In this document: piece after piece, positions 43,173-52,152 of the stretch
Numbering within the stretch: the first letter of the stretch is position 1
How the letters are laid out: each line of letters begins with the position of its first letter
Source of the DNA: Nocardioides jiangsuensis
Lineage (GTDB): Bacteria; Actinomycetota; Actinomycetes; Propionibacteriales; Nocardioidaceae
Direction: 5' to 3'
Assembly: GCF_019679455.1 (NCBI RefSeq)
Contig: NZ_JAIEZQ010000001.1
Span: forward strand, 310,001-374,000
Length of the DNA stretch: 64,000 nt
Notes under the pieces: model-generated
What the model was told of the DNA's origin: nothing
Databases searched by the model: none
Seen by the model: only the letters and a program-made list of their open reading frames with translations
Program-made: the position numbers and the translations under genes

Positions 43173-43826
43173 ATGACCTACCGGGGCAAGGTGAGGCCGG
43201 GCGGTGCCCCGGACGTGCGGGACCTCGCCAACCTGTCGATCACCAAGATGTCGGTCGGCGACATGGACAACAACGCCTACCTCCTGCGCTGCCAGCGCAC
43301 CGACGAGCAGGTGATGATCGACGCCGCGAACGAGCCCAACCGCCTCCTCTCGCTCATCGGCGCGGACGGCCTGGCGCGCGTGGTCACCACCCACCGCCAC
43401 GCGGACCACTGGCAGGGCCTCGCCGCCGTCGTGGAGGCCACCGGTGCGGAGACGGTCGCCGGCGCGGACGACGCACCCGAGATCCCGGTGCCCATCACCC
43501 GCCCGGTGCTGCACGGCGACACGGTCGCGGTGGGCGACTGCGAGCTCGAGGTGATCCACCTCGTCGGGCACACCCCCGGCTCGATCGCGCTGCTGTACGA
43601 CGACCCTTCCGGCACGCCTCACCTGTTCACCGGCGACTCGCTCTTCCCCGGCGGCGTCGGCAAGACGTGGTCCGCGGCGGACTTCAAGACCCTGCTCGAC
43701 GAGGTGACCACCAAGCTCTTCGACCGGCTGCCCGACGAGACCTGGTTCTACCCCGGCCACGGGGACGACTCCACGCTCGGCGAGCAGCGCCCCCACCTCG
43801 ACGAGTGGCGCGCCCGCGGCTGGTGA
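43173..43826 (+). CDS. MBL-fold metallo-hydrolase (glyoxalase II-like)
   Basis: Metallo-beta-lactamase-fold hydrolase, 217 aa. The zinc motif THRHADHW (H74, H76, D78, H79) is intact, as are HLVGHTPGSIALLY, 'LFTGDSLFPGGVGKTW' and the late YPGHGDDSTLG. This set matches the glyoxalase II-like group. It follows the isomerase gene by 7 nt with GGAG upstream, so both may act on thiol conjugates, possibly mycothiol adducts. That pairing is inference. Confidence 0.9.
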   Translation: MTYRGKVRPGGAPDVRDLANLSITKMSVGDMDNNAYLLRCQRTDEQVMIDAANEPNRLLSLIGADGLARVVTTHRHADHWQGLAAVVEATGAETVAGADDAPEIPVPITRPVLHGDTVAVGDCELEVIHLVGHTPGSIALLYDDPSGTPHLFTGDSLFPGGVGKTWSAADFKTLLDEVTTKLFDRLPDETWFYPGHGDDSTLGEQRPHLDEWRARGW

Positions 43827-43997
43827 AGGGTGATGGACGGCTTGCGCTGTGCCAGCACGGCTTGCGCGACGAGCTGCGGAACCACCATCAGGGCCCGGTG
43901 AAGACCATCGCGGAGCTCGGCAATGGATCAATGCTCCCATCCGCCGCGGGACCTCCGGCCCTCCACCGCGCGCCGCCGGTCTGTCGAGACTGGGTGC

Positions 43998-44339
43998 ATG
44001 ACCTCCCACCCCCTGCACCTCCCCCGCCCCGGCGCGGACCGGGCAGCCTTCGGTCTGGGCGTCCTCGCCGCACTCCTTCTCCTGCTGTTCGCGACCGTCG
44101 TCTGGGCGTCCTGGGTCCATGACGCCAGCTTCACGGTGGGCATCTGGCAGGTGGTGCTGTTCGTCGCGCCCTGGGTGGCGCTGCTCGCCTCGGTCGGGGC
44201 GGTCGCAGGGGGCCGGCTGGCGGGTGGCTCCCTGGGCCGGGCCGGGTTCTGGCTGGGGATCACCACGCTGGCGCTGACCGGCGCCTGGCTGGGCCTCGTG
44301 GTCTCCTTCGTCTTCGCCGAGATCGTCACCCCGCACTAG
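43998..44339 (+). CDS. Small membrane protein of unknown function (113 aa)
   Basis: Three hydrophobic segments (residues about 18-40, 50-70 and 83-107) with short loops and no known motif. ATG at 43998 is preferred, because the open stretch before it does not look coding. A weak GAGACT box ends 6 nt before the ATG, so the transcript may be leaderless. It lies alone between the MBL hydrolase and a collagen-like gene. Confidence 0.65.
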   Translation: MTSHPLHLPRPGADRAAFGLGVLAALLLLLFATVVWASWVHDASFTVGIWQVVLFVAPWVALLASVGAVAGGRLAGGSLGRAGFWLGITTLALTGAWLGLVVSFVFAEIVTPH

Positions 44340-44386
44340 GCACCCCAGGATCGGGCGATCCCCGGACGTGCACGACATATCGGCTC

Positions 44387-44392
44387 TACCGT
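44387..44392 (+). promoter_or_regulatory. Candidate leaderless -10 for the collagen-like gene
   Basis: TACCGT ends 7 nt before the ATG at 44400 and there is no ribosome-binding site in between. Confidence 0.5.
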
Positions 44393-44399
44393 CGGTGGC

Positions 44400-44765
44400 A
44401 TGGGGAAACTACCGATGCTGTTGCTCACCGCCGTCGTCGCGGTGGTGTTCGGCTTCCTGGGGTCGTTCGGGGCGGTCGCCGTGTACGGCGAGAACCTCAA
44501 GGGGACGCAGGGCGAGACGGGGCTGCAGGGCCCTCCGGGTGAGAAGGGCGAGCGGGGCACCGACGGCGCTCCCGGCGAGGACGGGAAGCCGGGTCGTCCC
44601 GGCAGGCCGGGGAAGCCGGGCAAGGACGCCAAGGCACCCGAACCGCGCACCTACGACCTCGGCACCACCGGCTGCGCCGGCCGTGCGATGGAGGTCGTCA
44701 CGGACGTCACGCTCGTGCGCCAGGAGGTCCGGGTGTCCAAGAAGACGGTCTGCGTCACCGAGTGA
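44400..44765 (+). CDS. Membrane-anchored collagen-like protein
   Basis: The protein has 121 aa. An N-terminal hydrophobic anchor (residues about 5-29) precedes 14 consecutive Gly-X-Y triplets at residues 35-76, many with Pro or charged pairs (GPPGEKGERG, GKPGRPGRPGKPGKD). A C-terminal domain of about 45 residues has two cysteines (C92 and C118) that could form a disulfide. The repeat suggests a short trimeric collagen-like stalk outside the cell. Function unknown. Confidence 0.8.
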   Translation: MGKLPMLLLTAVVAVVFGFLGSFGAVAVYGENLKGTQGETGLQGPPGEKGERGTDGAPGEDGKPGRPGRPGKPGKDAKAPEPRTYDLGTTGCAGRAMEVVTDVTLVRQEVRVSKKTVCVTE

Positions 44766-44894
44766 CACCGGCGCCGCGGCCGGTCGGTCCGTGAGCATCT
44801 CGAGGAGCCGGCCGCGCACCGGGAAGTCGCGCCGCGCTCGACCAGGGCGGGCAGTGCGGCTGCTCGATGGTGGTCGTGCCCTGCCCGGGCCGCG

Positions 44895-45884
44895 TCAGCG
44901 GACGTCCCGCTGGAACTGGTACTCCCGGCCCAGCGCCTCGTAGCCGAGCGCCTCGTTCACGCCGATCATGTGGTCGTTGGACTCCATGTTCCACGTGTCG
45001 ACGGTCTCCAGTGCCGGCTCCTCGTCCGCGAGCCAGCGCATCATGTCCGCCTTCAGCAGCAGCCCGAGCCGATGCCCGCGGTGCGCGCGCACCACGGCGG
45101 TGTCGTGCTGATCACCGATCCACGGACGCTCGGACTCCACGGCCACGACCGTGTGCCCGGCCAGGGCGCCGGTCTCCTTGTGCCGGGCGACCACCCGGTA
45201 CATCCGGCGGCCGCGCAGCTCCTGAGCCCGCTCGTAAGCGACGATCCGCTCCGTCGGGAAAACCTCGTCCTCGAGGTCGAGGTCGTCGGTCGGGGCGTCG
45301 TTGATCGCCGCGGTCATCTCCGCGACCGCGTCGAGCAGGTGCTCGGGGGTACGCCCCGTGATGCGAACCAGCTCGTACGCCCCGGCGTGGGCCAGCGCGT
45401 CGTCGTACAGGGCGCCGACCCGAGCGCGGTCCACCTTCGCCAGGGTCTGCCGCCGGTTGATCGCCGCGCCGCGGCGGGGCAGTCCGTGCCGCTCCGCGAA
45501 GCCGTGGGTGCCGGGGAGGTCCCAGCCGTCACAGCCGATGCTGGTCCGGCCCAGCTCGCGGACCCGGTCCTCGGCGAAGCCGAGCAGCTCGCTGCCCCGC
45601 CCCGCGCGCCTCAGCTCCGGGTGCACGCAGACCCCGGTCCACGCGAGGTGCAGGTTGTCCCACTCGCTGGTGTGCACCGTCACCCGGCCCACGAGCCGGT
45701 CGGACTCCCACGCGGCGTACGTGACCGGGACCTCGCCGTCCCAGCCGTGGCGCAGCATCCCGGTGAGCACCGCGGGCGTCATCGGGTGCAGGAACGGCGC
45801 GTCGACCGCGTTCACGGCGTTGTCGAGCGCGACGACGGCGCCGACGGTCTCGGCGTCGTCGGGGGTGAACTGGCGTATGTCCAT
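44895..45884 (-). CDS. GNAT-family acetyltransferase with two GNAT domains
   Basis: The protein has 329 aa. The N-terminal GNAT domain has the acetyl-CoA region VCVHPELRRAGRGSELL (a Q/RxxGxG/S-like loop, residues about 88-104). The C-terminal half repeats the fold with VVRAHRGHRLGLLLKADMM and MESNDHMIGVNEALGYEALG. This tandem layout is common in actinobacterial acetyltransferases of the mycothiol-synthase-like group, but MshD identity is not claimed. The ATG at 45884 is chosen; the open stretch upstream is the antisense of the riboswitch region. Confidence 0.85.
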   Translation of the reverse strand: MDIRQFTPDDAETVGAVVALDNAVNAVDAPFLHPMTPAVLTGMLRHGWDGEVPVTYAAWESDRLVGRVTVHTSEWDNLHLAWTGVCVHPELRRAGRGSELLGFAEDRVRELGRTSIGCDGWDLPGTHGFAERHGLPRRGAAINRRQTLAKVDRARVGALYDDALAHAGAYELVRITGRTPEHLLDAVAEMTAAINDAPTDDLDLEDEVFPTERIVAYERAQELRGRRMYRVVARHKETGALAGHTVVAVESERPWIGDQHDTAVVRAHRGHRLGLLLKADMMRWLADEEPALETVDTWNMESNDHMIGVNEALGYEALGREYQFQRDVR

Positions 45885-46087
45885 GAGCCGAGGATGCTCC
45901 CGGCGCGCCCTCCGCCGCGAGGGGTTTTCCCGCGCCGGCGTCACCTCTGCGCGGCCAACACTCCCGTGTGCCGCAATCGCCCCGACTTCAAACCTCTGTC
46001 TGGTCAACCAGCCACAGGGAGTTGCCGGACCTCTGGGGGCGTTCGTAGCCTGGTCGGGCCCTGCCACTCCGGCGGGGCGCTGTGCCG

Positions 46088-46311
46088 GTGGGACGCCGAG
46101 TCCTGTCCGCCCCCGGCCAGGTCGTTCGACACCACCCGCGGACAGGAGCGGGGGACCCACGATCCACGGTTCCCCGGAGCGGCTCGACCCGGCGCACGCG
46201 CGCCGGACGACGTCGCAACGGAGCAACCTCGGGGTGAAGCCCGAACGCCCTCACCGGCGCTCGGGCCGGGCACGACCTTCCGCCCGAACCCGACAGCTGA
46301 CCTCGCAGGCG
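46088..46311 (+). ncRNA. Cyclic di-AMP riboswitch (ydaO/yuaA family)
   Basis: The conserved blocks occur in order before the Rpf-like gene: GACGCCGAGTCCTGTCCG, GGACAGGAGCGGGGGACCCA, GGGGTGAAGCCCG, and CCCGACAGCTGACCTCGCAGGC. CCTGTCC pairs with GGACAGG. In actinobacteria this riboswitch commonly precedes genes for resuscitation-promoting factors and other wall hydrolases, where binding of c-di-AMP turns expression off. It ends about 20 nt before the start codon at 46331, with GGAGAGG in between. Confidence 0.9.
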
Positions 46312-46330
46312 TTGGAGAGGTCTGGTTGTC

Positions 46331-46666
46331 ATGCCCACACGCATGTTCCTGGCGACCCTCGTCGCCCTTCTTTCCGCCCTGAGCCCCGTGCTCGTCGCCT
46401 CCCCCGCCGAGGCCGCCTCGCTGCGCACCTGGAAGCGGTTGGCGAGCTGCGAGTCCGACAAGCGCTGGCACATCAACACCGGCAACGGCTACTACGGCGG
46501 GCTGCAGTTCAGCAGCTCGACGTGGCGGGCGTTCGGCGGCGGCAAGTTCGCCCGCAACGCCCACCGCGCCAGCCGCGACGAGCAGATCAAGGTGGCCGAG
46601 CGCGTCCGCCGCGCCCAGGGCTGGGGCGCCTGGCCGTCCTGCTCGCAGCAGCTCGGCCTGGGCTGA
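46331..46666 (+). CDS. Resuscitation-promoting-factor-like muralytic protein
   Basis: Secreted lytic transglycosylase-like Rpf domain, 111 aa. A signal peptide spans residues 1-29 (ends PAEAA). The Rpf core follows: WKRLASCESDKRWHINTGNGYYGGLQFSSSTWRAFGG in pieces, with catalytic Glu41 and the cysteine pair C40/C104. The protein is just the catalytic domain with no LysM or G5 module. It would cleave peptidoglycan to help growth or exit from dormancy. Its c-di-AMP riboswitch links it to wall and osmotic state. Confidence 0.93.
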   Translation: MPTRMFLATLVALLSALSPVLVASPAEAASLRTWKRLASCESDKRWHINTGNGYYGGLQFSSSTWRAFGGGKFARNAHRASRDEQIKVAERVRRAQGWGAWPSCSQQLGLG

Positions 46667-47386
<720 letters not shown>

Positions 47387-47409
47387 GCCCCCCGTCCGCG
47401 ACGGGGAGG

Positions 47410-48507
47410 TCAGTCGGCGCGGGCGCCGGCCCGGAGGTCGTCCGCCGGCGCGCAGCCGCACTCGAGGCCGAGGTCGGTGAACCCGCTCGGCAGCGTGGCA
47501 CCGCGGAAGATGTCCGAGCCCGGCGTGGTTCCCGCCAGCGCGTCGACCGCGAGCACCACCGCCGCCGCCGTCCACGTGCTGCACTCCTCCGGCCACCGGG
47601 CGTCGTCGGCGAAGACGTACCCGGTCCAGTACGACCCGTCCGGGTCGCGCAGGTGCTGCATGGCGTCGAGCTGCCCGAGCGCGCGGTCGCGCTGCCCGAT
47701 CGCGTCGAGCGACATCACGAGCTCGCAGGTCTCCGCCCCGGTCACCCACGGGTGGTCGTCCACGCACCGGATGCCGAGCCCGTCGACCACGAAGTCGTCC
47801 CAGCGGGCGGCGATCCGGGCGGCCGCGTCGGCCTCGCGCACGGCGCCGCCGAGCACCGGGTAGTACCAGTCCATGGAGTACCGCGGCTTGGGGTCGAACA
47901 GGTCCTCGTGGGCGCGGAGCGCGTGCCCGAGGCGGCCGGCCGCCAGCTCCCACTCCGGCTGCGGGGCGTCGAGCAGCTCCGCGAGGGCGAGCCCGCAGGC
48001 GAGCGCGTGGTGGATGCTCGAGCTGCCGGCGACCAGCGCGGTGTCCGCGACGCCGCCGTACGCGTTGCGGGCCCAGGCGATCCCGCCGAAGGGCAGCTGG
48101 AGCGCGGTCACCAGGTCCAGCGCCGCGCGGACGACCGGCCAGGCGCGGCGTACGAACGCCTCGTCCCGGCGCACCAGCCAGTGGTGCCAGACCCCGACCG
48201 CGACGTAGGCACACATGTTGGTGTCCGCGCCGGCGTCCTCGACCACCCCGGCCACCGTCCGGATCGGCCACGTCCCGTCGGGCCGCTGGCTGGCGAACAG
48301 CCAGCCGTAGGCGCGCTCGGCCGCGTCCACCTCGCCGCCGACCAGCAGCGCCATCGCGCACTCGACGTGGTCCCACGGGTCCACGTGCCCGCCCGGGAAC
48401 CACGGGATGGCGCCGCTCGGCTCCTGGGCGCGCGCGATCGCGGCCGCGGTGGCGCGCACGTCCTGCGGGCCGAGCAGCCCGGGCAGCGAGGGGATGGCGT
48501 CCGGCAT
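47410..48507 (-). CDS. Prenyltransferase/squalene-oxidase-repeat-like protein
   Basis: An alpha/alpha barrel-like protein of 365 aa. Repeats resembling prenyltransferase or terpene cyclase QW units are seen (FASQRPDGTWPI, LRDPDGSYWTGY, IAWARNAYGGVA). It has no DDxD-type cyclase acid motif, so it could equally be a glycoside-processing alpha-barrel. Start ATG at 48507 lies 11 nt after the methyltransferase stop. Last gene of a GT4-methyltransferase-prenyltransferase-like set. Confidence 0.65.
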   Translation of the reverse strand: MPDAIPSLPGLLGPQDVRATAAAIARAQEPSGAIPWFPGGHVDPWDHVECAMALLVGGEVDAAERAYGWLFASQRPDGTWPIRTVAGVVEDAGADTNMCAYVAVGVWHHWLVRRDEAFVRRAWPVVRAALDLVTALQLPFGGIAWARNAYGGVADTALVAGSSSIHHALACGLALAELLDAPQPEWELAAGRLGHALRAHEDLFDPKPRYSMDWYYPVLGGAVREADAAARIAARWDDFVVDGLGIRCVDDHPWVTGAETCELVMSLDAIGQRDRALGQLDAMQHLRDPDGSYWTGYVFADDARWPEECSTWTAAAVVLAVDALAGTTPGSDIFRGATLPSGFTDLGLECGCAPADDLRAGARAD

Positions 48508-48518
48508 GCGCGGTGGGG

Positions 48519-49229
48519 TCAGGGCTTGCTCAGGTAGAGGACCATGCTCTTGCCGATCACCGGGTCGAGCAGCCGCTCCGCGGTGCGGGTGAGCCAGGGG
48601 CGCTTCATGATGTCCCAGACCAGCATCCGGTGGTAGGTCCGCGGCAGCACATGGTCGGAGTCGTCCACGCCGACAGCGCACTTGAGCCACCAGTACGGCG
48701 CGTGCAGCGCGTGCGCGTGGTGCTTGCCGGTGAAGGTCATGCCCGCACGCCGGAGCTTGCCGACGAGCTCGTCCCCGGTGTAGATGCGGACGTGGCCGCC
48801 CTCCACCTCGTGGTACGCGTCGGAGAGCGCCCAGCAGATCTTCTCGGGGAGCCAGCGGGGCACGGTGACGGCCATCGTGCCGCCCGGCCGCAGCACCCGG
48901 ACCAGCTCGGCGATGGCCGCCTCGTCGTCGGGGATGTGCTCGAGGACCTCCGCGGCCACGACCCGGTCGAACTCGCCGTCGGCGAACGGCAGCTGGAGCG
49001 CGTCACCCTGCTTCACGTCGGCGTCGGCGCCGTCGGGGACCTGGTTCTCCGCGCGCATCGCGGCGAACATGTCCGACACCGCGGAGAGCTCGTCGGCGTC
49101 CTGGTCGAACGCGATCACGTCGGTGCCGCGGCGGTAGAGCTCGAACGCGTGCCGCCCGGCGCCGCAGCCCATGTCGAGGACACGGTCACCCGGCTCCACG
49201 CCGAGCCGGTCGAAGTCAACGGTCAGCAT
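48519..49229 (-). CDS. Class I SAM-dependent methyltransferase (UbiE-like)
   Basis: The protein has 236 aa. Motif I is VLDMGCGAGRHAFELYRRG, followed by VIAFDQDADEL, then QGDALQLPFADGEFDRVVAAEVLEHIPD and LRPGGTMAVTVPRW. The C-terminal half is specific and hydrophobic (MTFTGKHHAHALHAPYWWLKCA). ATG at 49229 is chosen; it overlaps the end of the GT4 gene by 14 nt, so the two are coupled. Substrate unknown, perhaps the glycan or lipid made by its neighbours. Confidence 0.87.
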   Translation of the reverse strand: MLTVDFDRLGVEPGDRVLDMGCGAGRHAFELYRRGTDVIAFDQDADELSAVSDMFAAMRAENQVPDGADADVKQGDALQLPFADGEFDRVVAAEVLEHIPDDEAAIAELVRVLRPGGTMAVTVPRWLPEKICWALSDAYHEVEGGHVRIYTGDELVGKLRRAGMTFTGKHHAHALHAPYWWLKCAVGVDDSDHVLPRTYHRMLVWDIMKRPWLTRTAERLLDPVIGKSMVLYLSKP

Positions 49230-50484
49230 GCGGGGTCCCCCTCGTGGGCCGGGTGCGGTGGGTGTCCTCGATCGCCCGGGCGTACGCCGCGGCCGTGGCC
49301 TCGGCCACCGCGCGCCAGCTGTACCGCTCCAGGGCGCGGCGCCGGCCCGCGGCGCCCATCCGGGCCCGGCGGTCGGGGTCGTCGAGCAGGGCGCCGAGCG
49401 CGTGGGCGAGCTCCTGTACGTCGCCGGGGGTGACCAGGTCCGCGCAGACGCCGTCCTCCCCCACCACCTCGGGGATCGCGCCGGCGCGGCTGACCACCAG
49501 CGGTGTGCCGCAGGCCATCGCCTCGACGGTCGGCAGCGAGAACCCCTCGTACAGCGACGGGACGCAGGCGACCTCGGCCGACCCGACCACCTCGGCGAGC
49601 TCGGTGTCACTGAGGCCGCTGACGAACCGGACGCTGTCCTTGATCGACAGGCTCTCCAGCAGCTGCTCGGTGCGCCCGCCGGGCTTCGGCCTCGAGATGA
49701 GCAGCAGCTCCACGTCGCGCTCGGTGCGCAGCTTCGCGAACGCCTCGAGGAGGGTGGCCACTCCCTTCATCGGGGTGTCCGCGCTGGCCATCGCCACGAT
49801 CCGGCCGGGGACCCGCGGGTCCTGGTAGTGCTGGAAGACCTCCGGCTCCACGCCGAGCGGGATCACCTCGATCCGGTCCGGGGCAACCTTGAAGTCGGCG
49901 GCGATGTCGCGCGCCGAGGACCGCGAGACGGTGAGGATGTGCGACATCCGCCGCGCGACCCGGCCCTGCATCGCCAGGAACCCGTACCAGCGGCGGGTGG
50001 TCAGCCGCTTCCAGCCGCGGGCAGCGGCGAGGTCGACCCGCCGGTCGAAGGTGATCGGGTGGTGGATCGTGGTCACCATCGGGATCCCGGCCCGGGCCAG
50101 GTCGAGCATCCCGTACCCGAGGGTCTGGTTGTCGTGCACCACGTCGAAGTCGGTCAGCCGGCGGCGCAGCAGCCGGGCCGCGCGGAGGCTGAACGTGAGC
50201 GGCTCCGGGAACCCGGCGGTGTACATCGTGGCCACCTCGAGGACGTCCACCGCGTCCCGGATCTCGCTCGGACGCGGGGTTCGGAACGGGTCGGGCTCGC
50301 GGTAGAGGTCCAGGCTGGGCAGCTTGGTCAGGCGCACGCCGGGGTCGAGCTCCGGGTAGGGCTGGCCGGAGAACACCTCGACGTCGTGGCCGAGCGCGAC
50401 GAGCTCCCGGCTGAGGTGCCGGACGTAGACGCCCTGGCCGCCACAGTGCGGCTTGCTGCGGTAGGACAGCAGCGCGATGCGCAC
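49216..50484 (-). CDS. Family 4 glycosyltransferase (GT-B)
   Basis: The protein has 422 aa. The N-terminal fold begins MRIALLSYRSKPHCGGQGVYV, and the C-terminal donor-binding motif is VACVPSLYEGFSLPTVEAMACGTPLVVS with an E-x7-E pattern. A mid-protein VIPLGVEPEVF is typical of GT4. It is the first gene of a three-gene set and is divergent from kstR, sharing a 127-bp control region. Substrate not known. Confidence 0.93.
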   Translation of the reverse strand: MRIALLSYRSKPHCGGQGVYVRHLSRELVALGHDVEVFSGQPYPELDPGVRLTKLPSLDLYREPDPFRTPRPSEIRDAVDVLEVATMYTAGFPEPLTFSLRAARLLRRRLTDFDVVHDNQTLGYGMLDLARAGIPMVTTIHHPITFDRRVDLAAARGWKRLTTRRWYGFLAMQGRVARRMSHILTVSRSSARDIAADFKVAPDRIEVIPLGVEPEVFQHYQDPRVPGRIVAMASADTPMKGVATLLEAFAKLRTERDVELLLISRPKPGGRTEQLLESLSIKDSVRFVSGLSDTELAEVVGSAEVACVPSLYEGFSLPTVEAMACGTPLVVSRAGAIPEVVGEDGVCADLVTPGDVQELAHALGALLDDPDRRARMGAAGRRRALERYSWRAVAEATAAAYARAIEDTHRTRPTRGTPHADR

Positions 50485-50515
50485 CGGTTACCTCCTGCTT
50501 GTCCGAGAAACGAAG

Positions 50516-50529
50516 TGGAACGTGTTCTT
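50516..50529. promoter_or_regulatory. Candidate KstR operator
   Basis: TGGAACGTGTTCTT matches the KstR consensus TnnAACnnGTTnnA at all positions but the last. It overlaps a probable -35 (TTGTCT at 50528) of the kstR promoter (-10 TAGCCT at 50550) and lies 32 bp from the GT4 start. Autoregulation of kstR is expected, with possible control of the GT4 set. Confidence 0.7.
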
Positions 50530-50611
50530 GTCTGGCTGCCGCCCGCTGCTAGCCTACGGGGCGAGGGACCCCGGCCCGCCGGGGGCACAACCACAACGAC
50601 GGGGCGGCGCG

Positions 50612-51247
50612 ATGGCAACGGGAGCGGACACGGTGGCAGGTATGAGGTCCCTCACGTCCGAGGAGCTCGGCTCGGCGGCCCAGCAGGAACGCCGCCGGCG
50701 GATCCTCGACGCGACCATCGCCCTGGCCTCCGCGGGCGGCTTCGACGCGGTGCAGATGCGCACCGTTGCGGAGCACGCCGACGTGGCCCTGGGCACGCTC
50801 TACCGCTACTTCCCCTCGAAGATCCACCTGCTCGTCTCCGCGCTCGGCCGGGAGTTCGAGCAGGCCGTGGAGTCCCTCGAGCGCAAGCCGGTCCCCGGCG
50901 ACACCGCCGCCGACCGGGTCACGTACGTGCTCGAACGCACCACCCGCGCGCTCCAGCGCGACCCGAACCTCACCGAGGCGCTCACCCGGGCGTTCATGTT
51001 CGCCGACGCCTCGGTGGCCGGCGAGATCCGGGTGGTCGCCACCCACGTCTCCCGGATGCTGATGCGTGCGATGCACGACCCGGCGGTGCCCACCGACCGG
51101 ATCGAGCCGTCCGAGGACGATGTCGCGATCGCCAAGGTGATCGGCGACGTGTGGCTGGCCAGCCTCGTCCAGTGGGTCACCGGACGCGCCTCCGCGGAGG
51201 ACGTGGCGAAGTCGATGGAGGTCGCGGCGCGGCTGCTGCTGCGCTGA
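50612..51247 (+). CDS. kstR: TetR-family regulator, KstR type
   Basis: Transcription repressor of the TetR family, 211 aa, close to KstR, which controls cholesterol or steroid catabolism genes through a CoA-thioester ligand in mycobacteria. Near-identical runs to the mycobacterial protein are RRRILDATIALASAGGF, VGTLYRYFPSKIHLLVSALGREF (here ALGTLYRYFPSK) and TEALTRAFMFADAS. ATG at 50642 is a second possible start. No steroid genes are in this window. An operator-like palindrome lies upstream. Confidence 0.87.
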   Translation: MATGADTVAGMRSLTSEELGSAAQQERRRRILDATIALASAGGFDAVQMRTVAEHADVALGTLYRYFPSKIHLLVSALGREFEQAVESLERKPVPGDTAADRVTYVLERTTRALQRDPNLTEALTRAFMFADASVAGEIRVVATHVSRMLMRAMHDPAVPTDRIEPSEDDVAIAKVIGDVWLASLVQWVTGRASAEDVAKSMEVAARLLLR

Positions 51248-51282
51248 CCGCGCGTCCGCGGGACCGGCGACCTCGACGTCGG

Positions 51283-51288
51283 TAGGGT
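51283..51288 (+). promoter_or_regulatory. Candidate leaderless -10 for the serine hydrolase operon
   Basis: TAGGGT ends 6 nt before the ATG at 51295, with no ribosome-binding site. Confidence 0.5.
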
Positions 51289-51294
51289 CGTCGC

Positions 51295-52152
51295 ATGCGC
51301 CCCGGTCTGCCCCTTGCCGCGACGGTCGGCCGGAGGCTCGACGACCTCGCCGCGACGCTGCTCCCGCCGGGCCGCGACGGCGCGGTGTCGGTCTGGTGCG
51401 GCTCCCTGGACGGCGTGCCCTGGGTCGCCCGCGACGAGCACGCCCGGCACTACGCCGCGAGCACGATGAAGCTGCCGCTGCTGGTCGCCGCGTACCGCCT
51501 GCACGAGCGCGGCGCCCTCGACCTCGACCGCCCGGTGCCGGTGCACAACCGGTTCGCGTCCGCGGCCGACGGGTCCGCCTTCGCGCTGGAGCAGGACGAC
51601 GACCAAGACGACGAGACCTGGGCGCTGCTCGGGTCGGAGGCGACGCTGCGACGGCTGGTGCGCCACAGCATCGTCCGCTCGGGCAACCTCGCGACGAACC
51701 TCGTCCTGCAGCGGGTCGGAACGGCCGCCGTGGCCGACGTGCTCGCCGACGCCGGGTGCGGCCCGCGCACGACGCTCCCCCGCGGCATCGGCGACGCGGT
51801 GGCCCGCGAGTCCGGGACGGACAACCTGGTCACCGCCCACGACCTGGCCCTGGTGATGGCCGGGGTCGCCACCCGCCGCCTGGCCACGACGGACACGTGC
51901 GCCGCGGTCGAGGAGGTTGTTGCGGCCCAGGAGTACCGGGACAAGATCCCGGCGGGCCTTCCGGCCGGCACGTACGTTGCGAACAAGACCGGCTGGGTGG
52001 AGGGGGTCGCCCATGACGTCGCGCTGGTCCGTCCTTGGGACGCCGAGCCCTACGTGCTGGCCGTGTGCACCACGGTCGACGTACCCGAGGACGAGGCGAG
52101 CGAGGTGATCGCGGGCATCAGCCGCGCGATCTGGCAGGGACGGATGGCATGA
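51295..52152 (+). CDS. Serine hydrolase of the class A beta-lactamase/PBP fold
   Basis: The protein has 285 aa. Active-site motifs are S56-T-M-K59, S129-G-N131 (SDN-like) and K231-T-G233. There is no signal peptide, so it appears cytoplasmic, unlike true beta-lactamases. With the epimerase and NlpC/P60 genes in one overlapping operon, a role on murein peptides (a carboxypeptidase or amidase) is more likely than drug resistance. It overlaps the epimerase start by 4 nt. Confidence 0.85.
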   Translation: MRPGLPLAATVGRRLDDLAATLLPPGRDGAVSVWCGSLDGVPWVARDEHARHYAASTMKLPLLVAAYRLHERGALDLDRPVPVHNRFASAADGSAFALEQDDDQDDETWALLGSEATLRRLVRHSIVRSGNLATNLVLQRVGTAAVADVLADAGCGPRTTLPRGIGDAVARESGTDNLVTAHDLALVMAGVATRRLATTDTCAAVEEVVAAQEYRDKIPAGLPAGTYVANKTGWVEGVAHDVALVRPWDAEPYVLAVCTTVDVPEDEASEVIAGISRAIWQGRMA

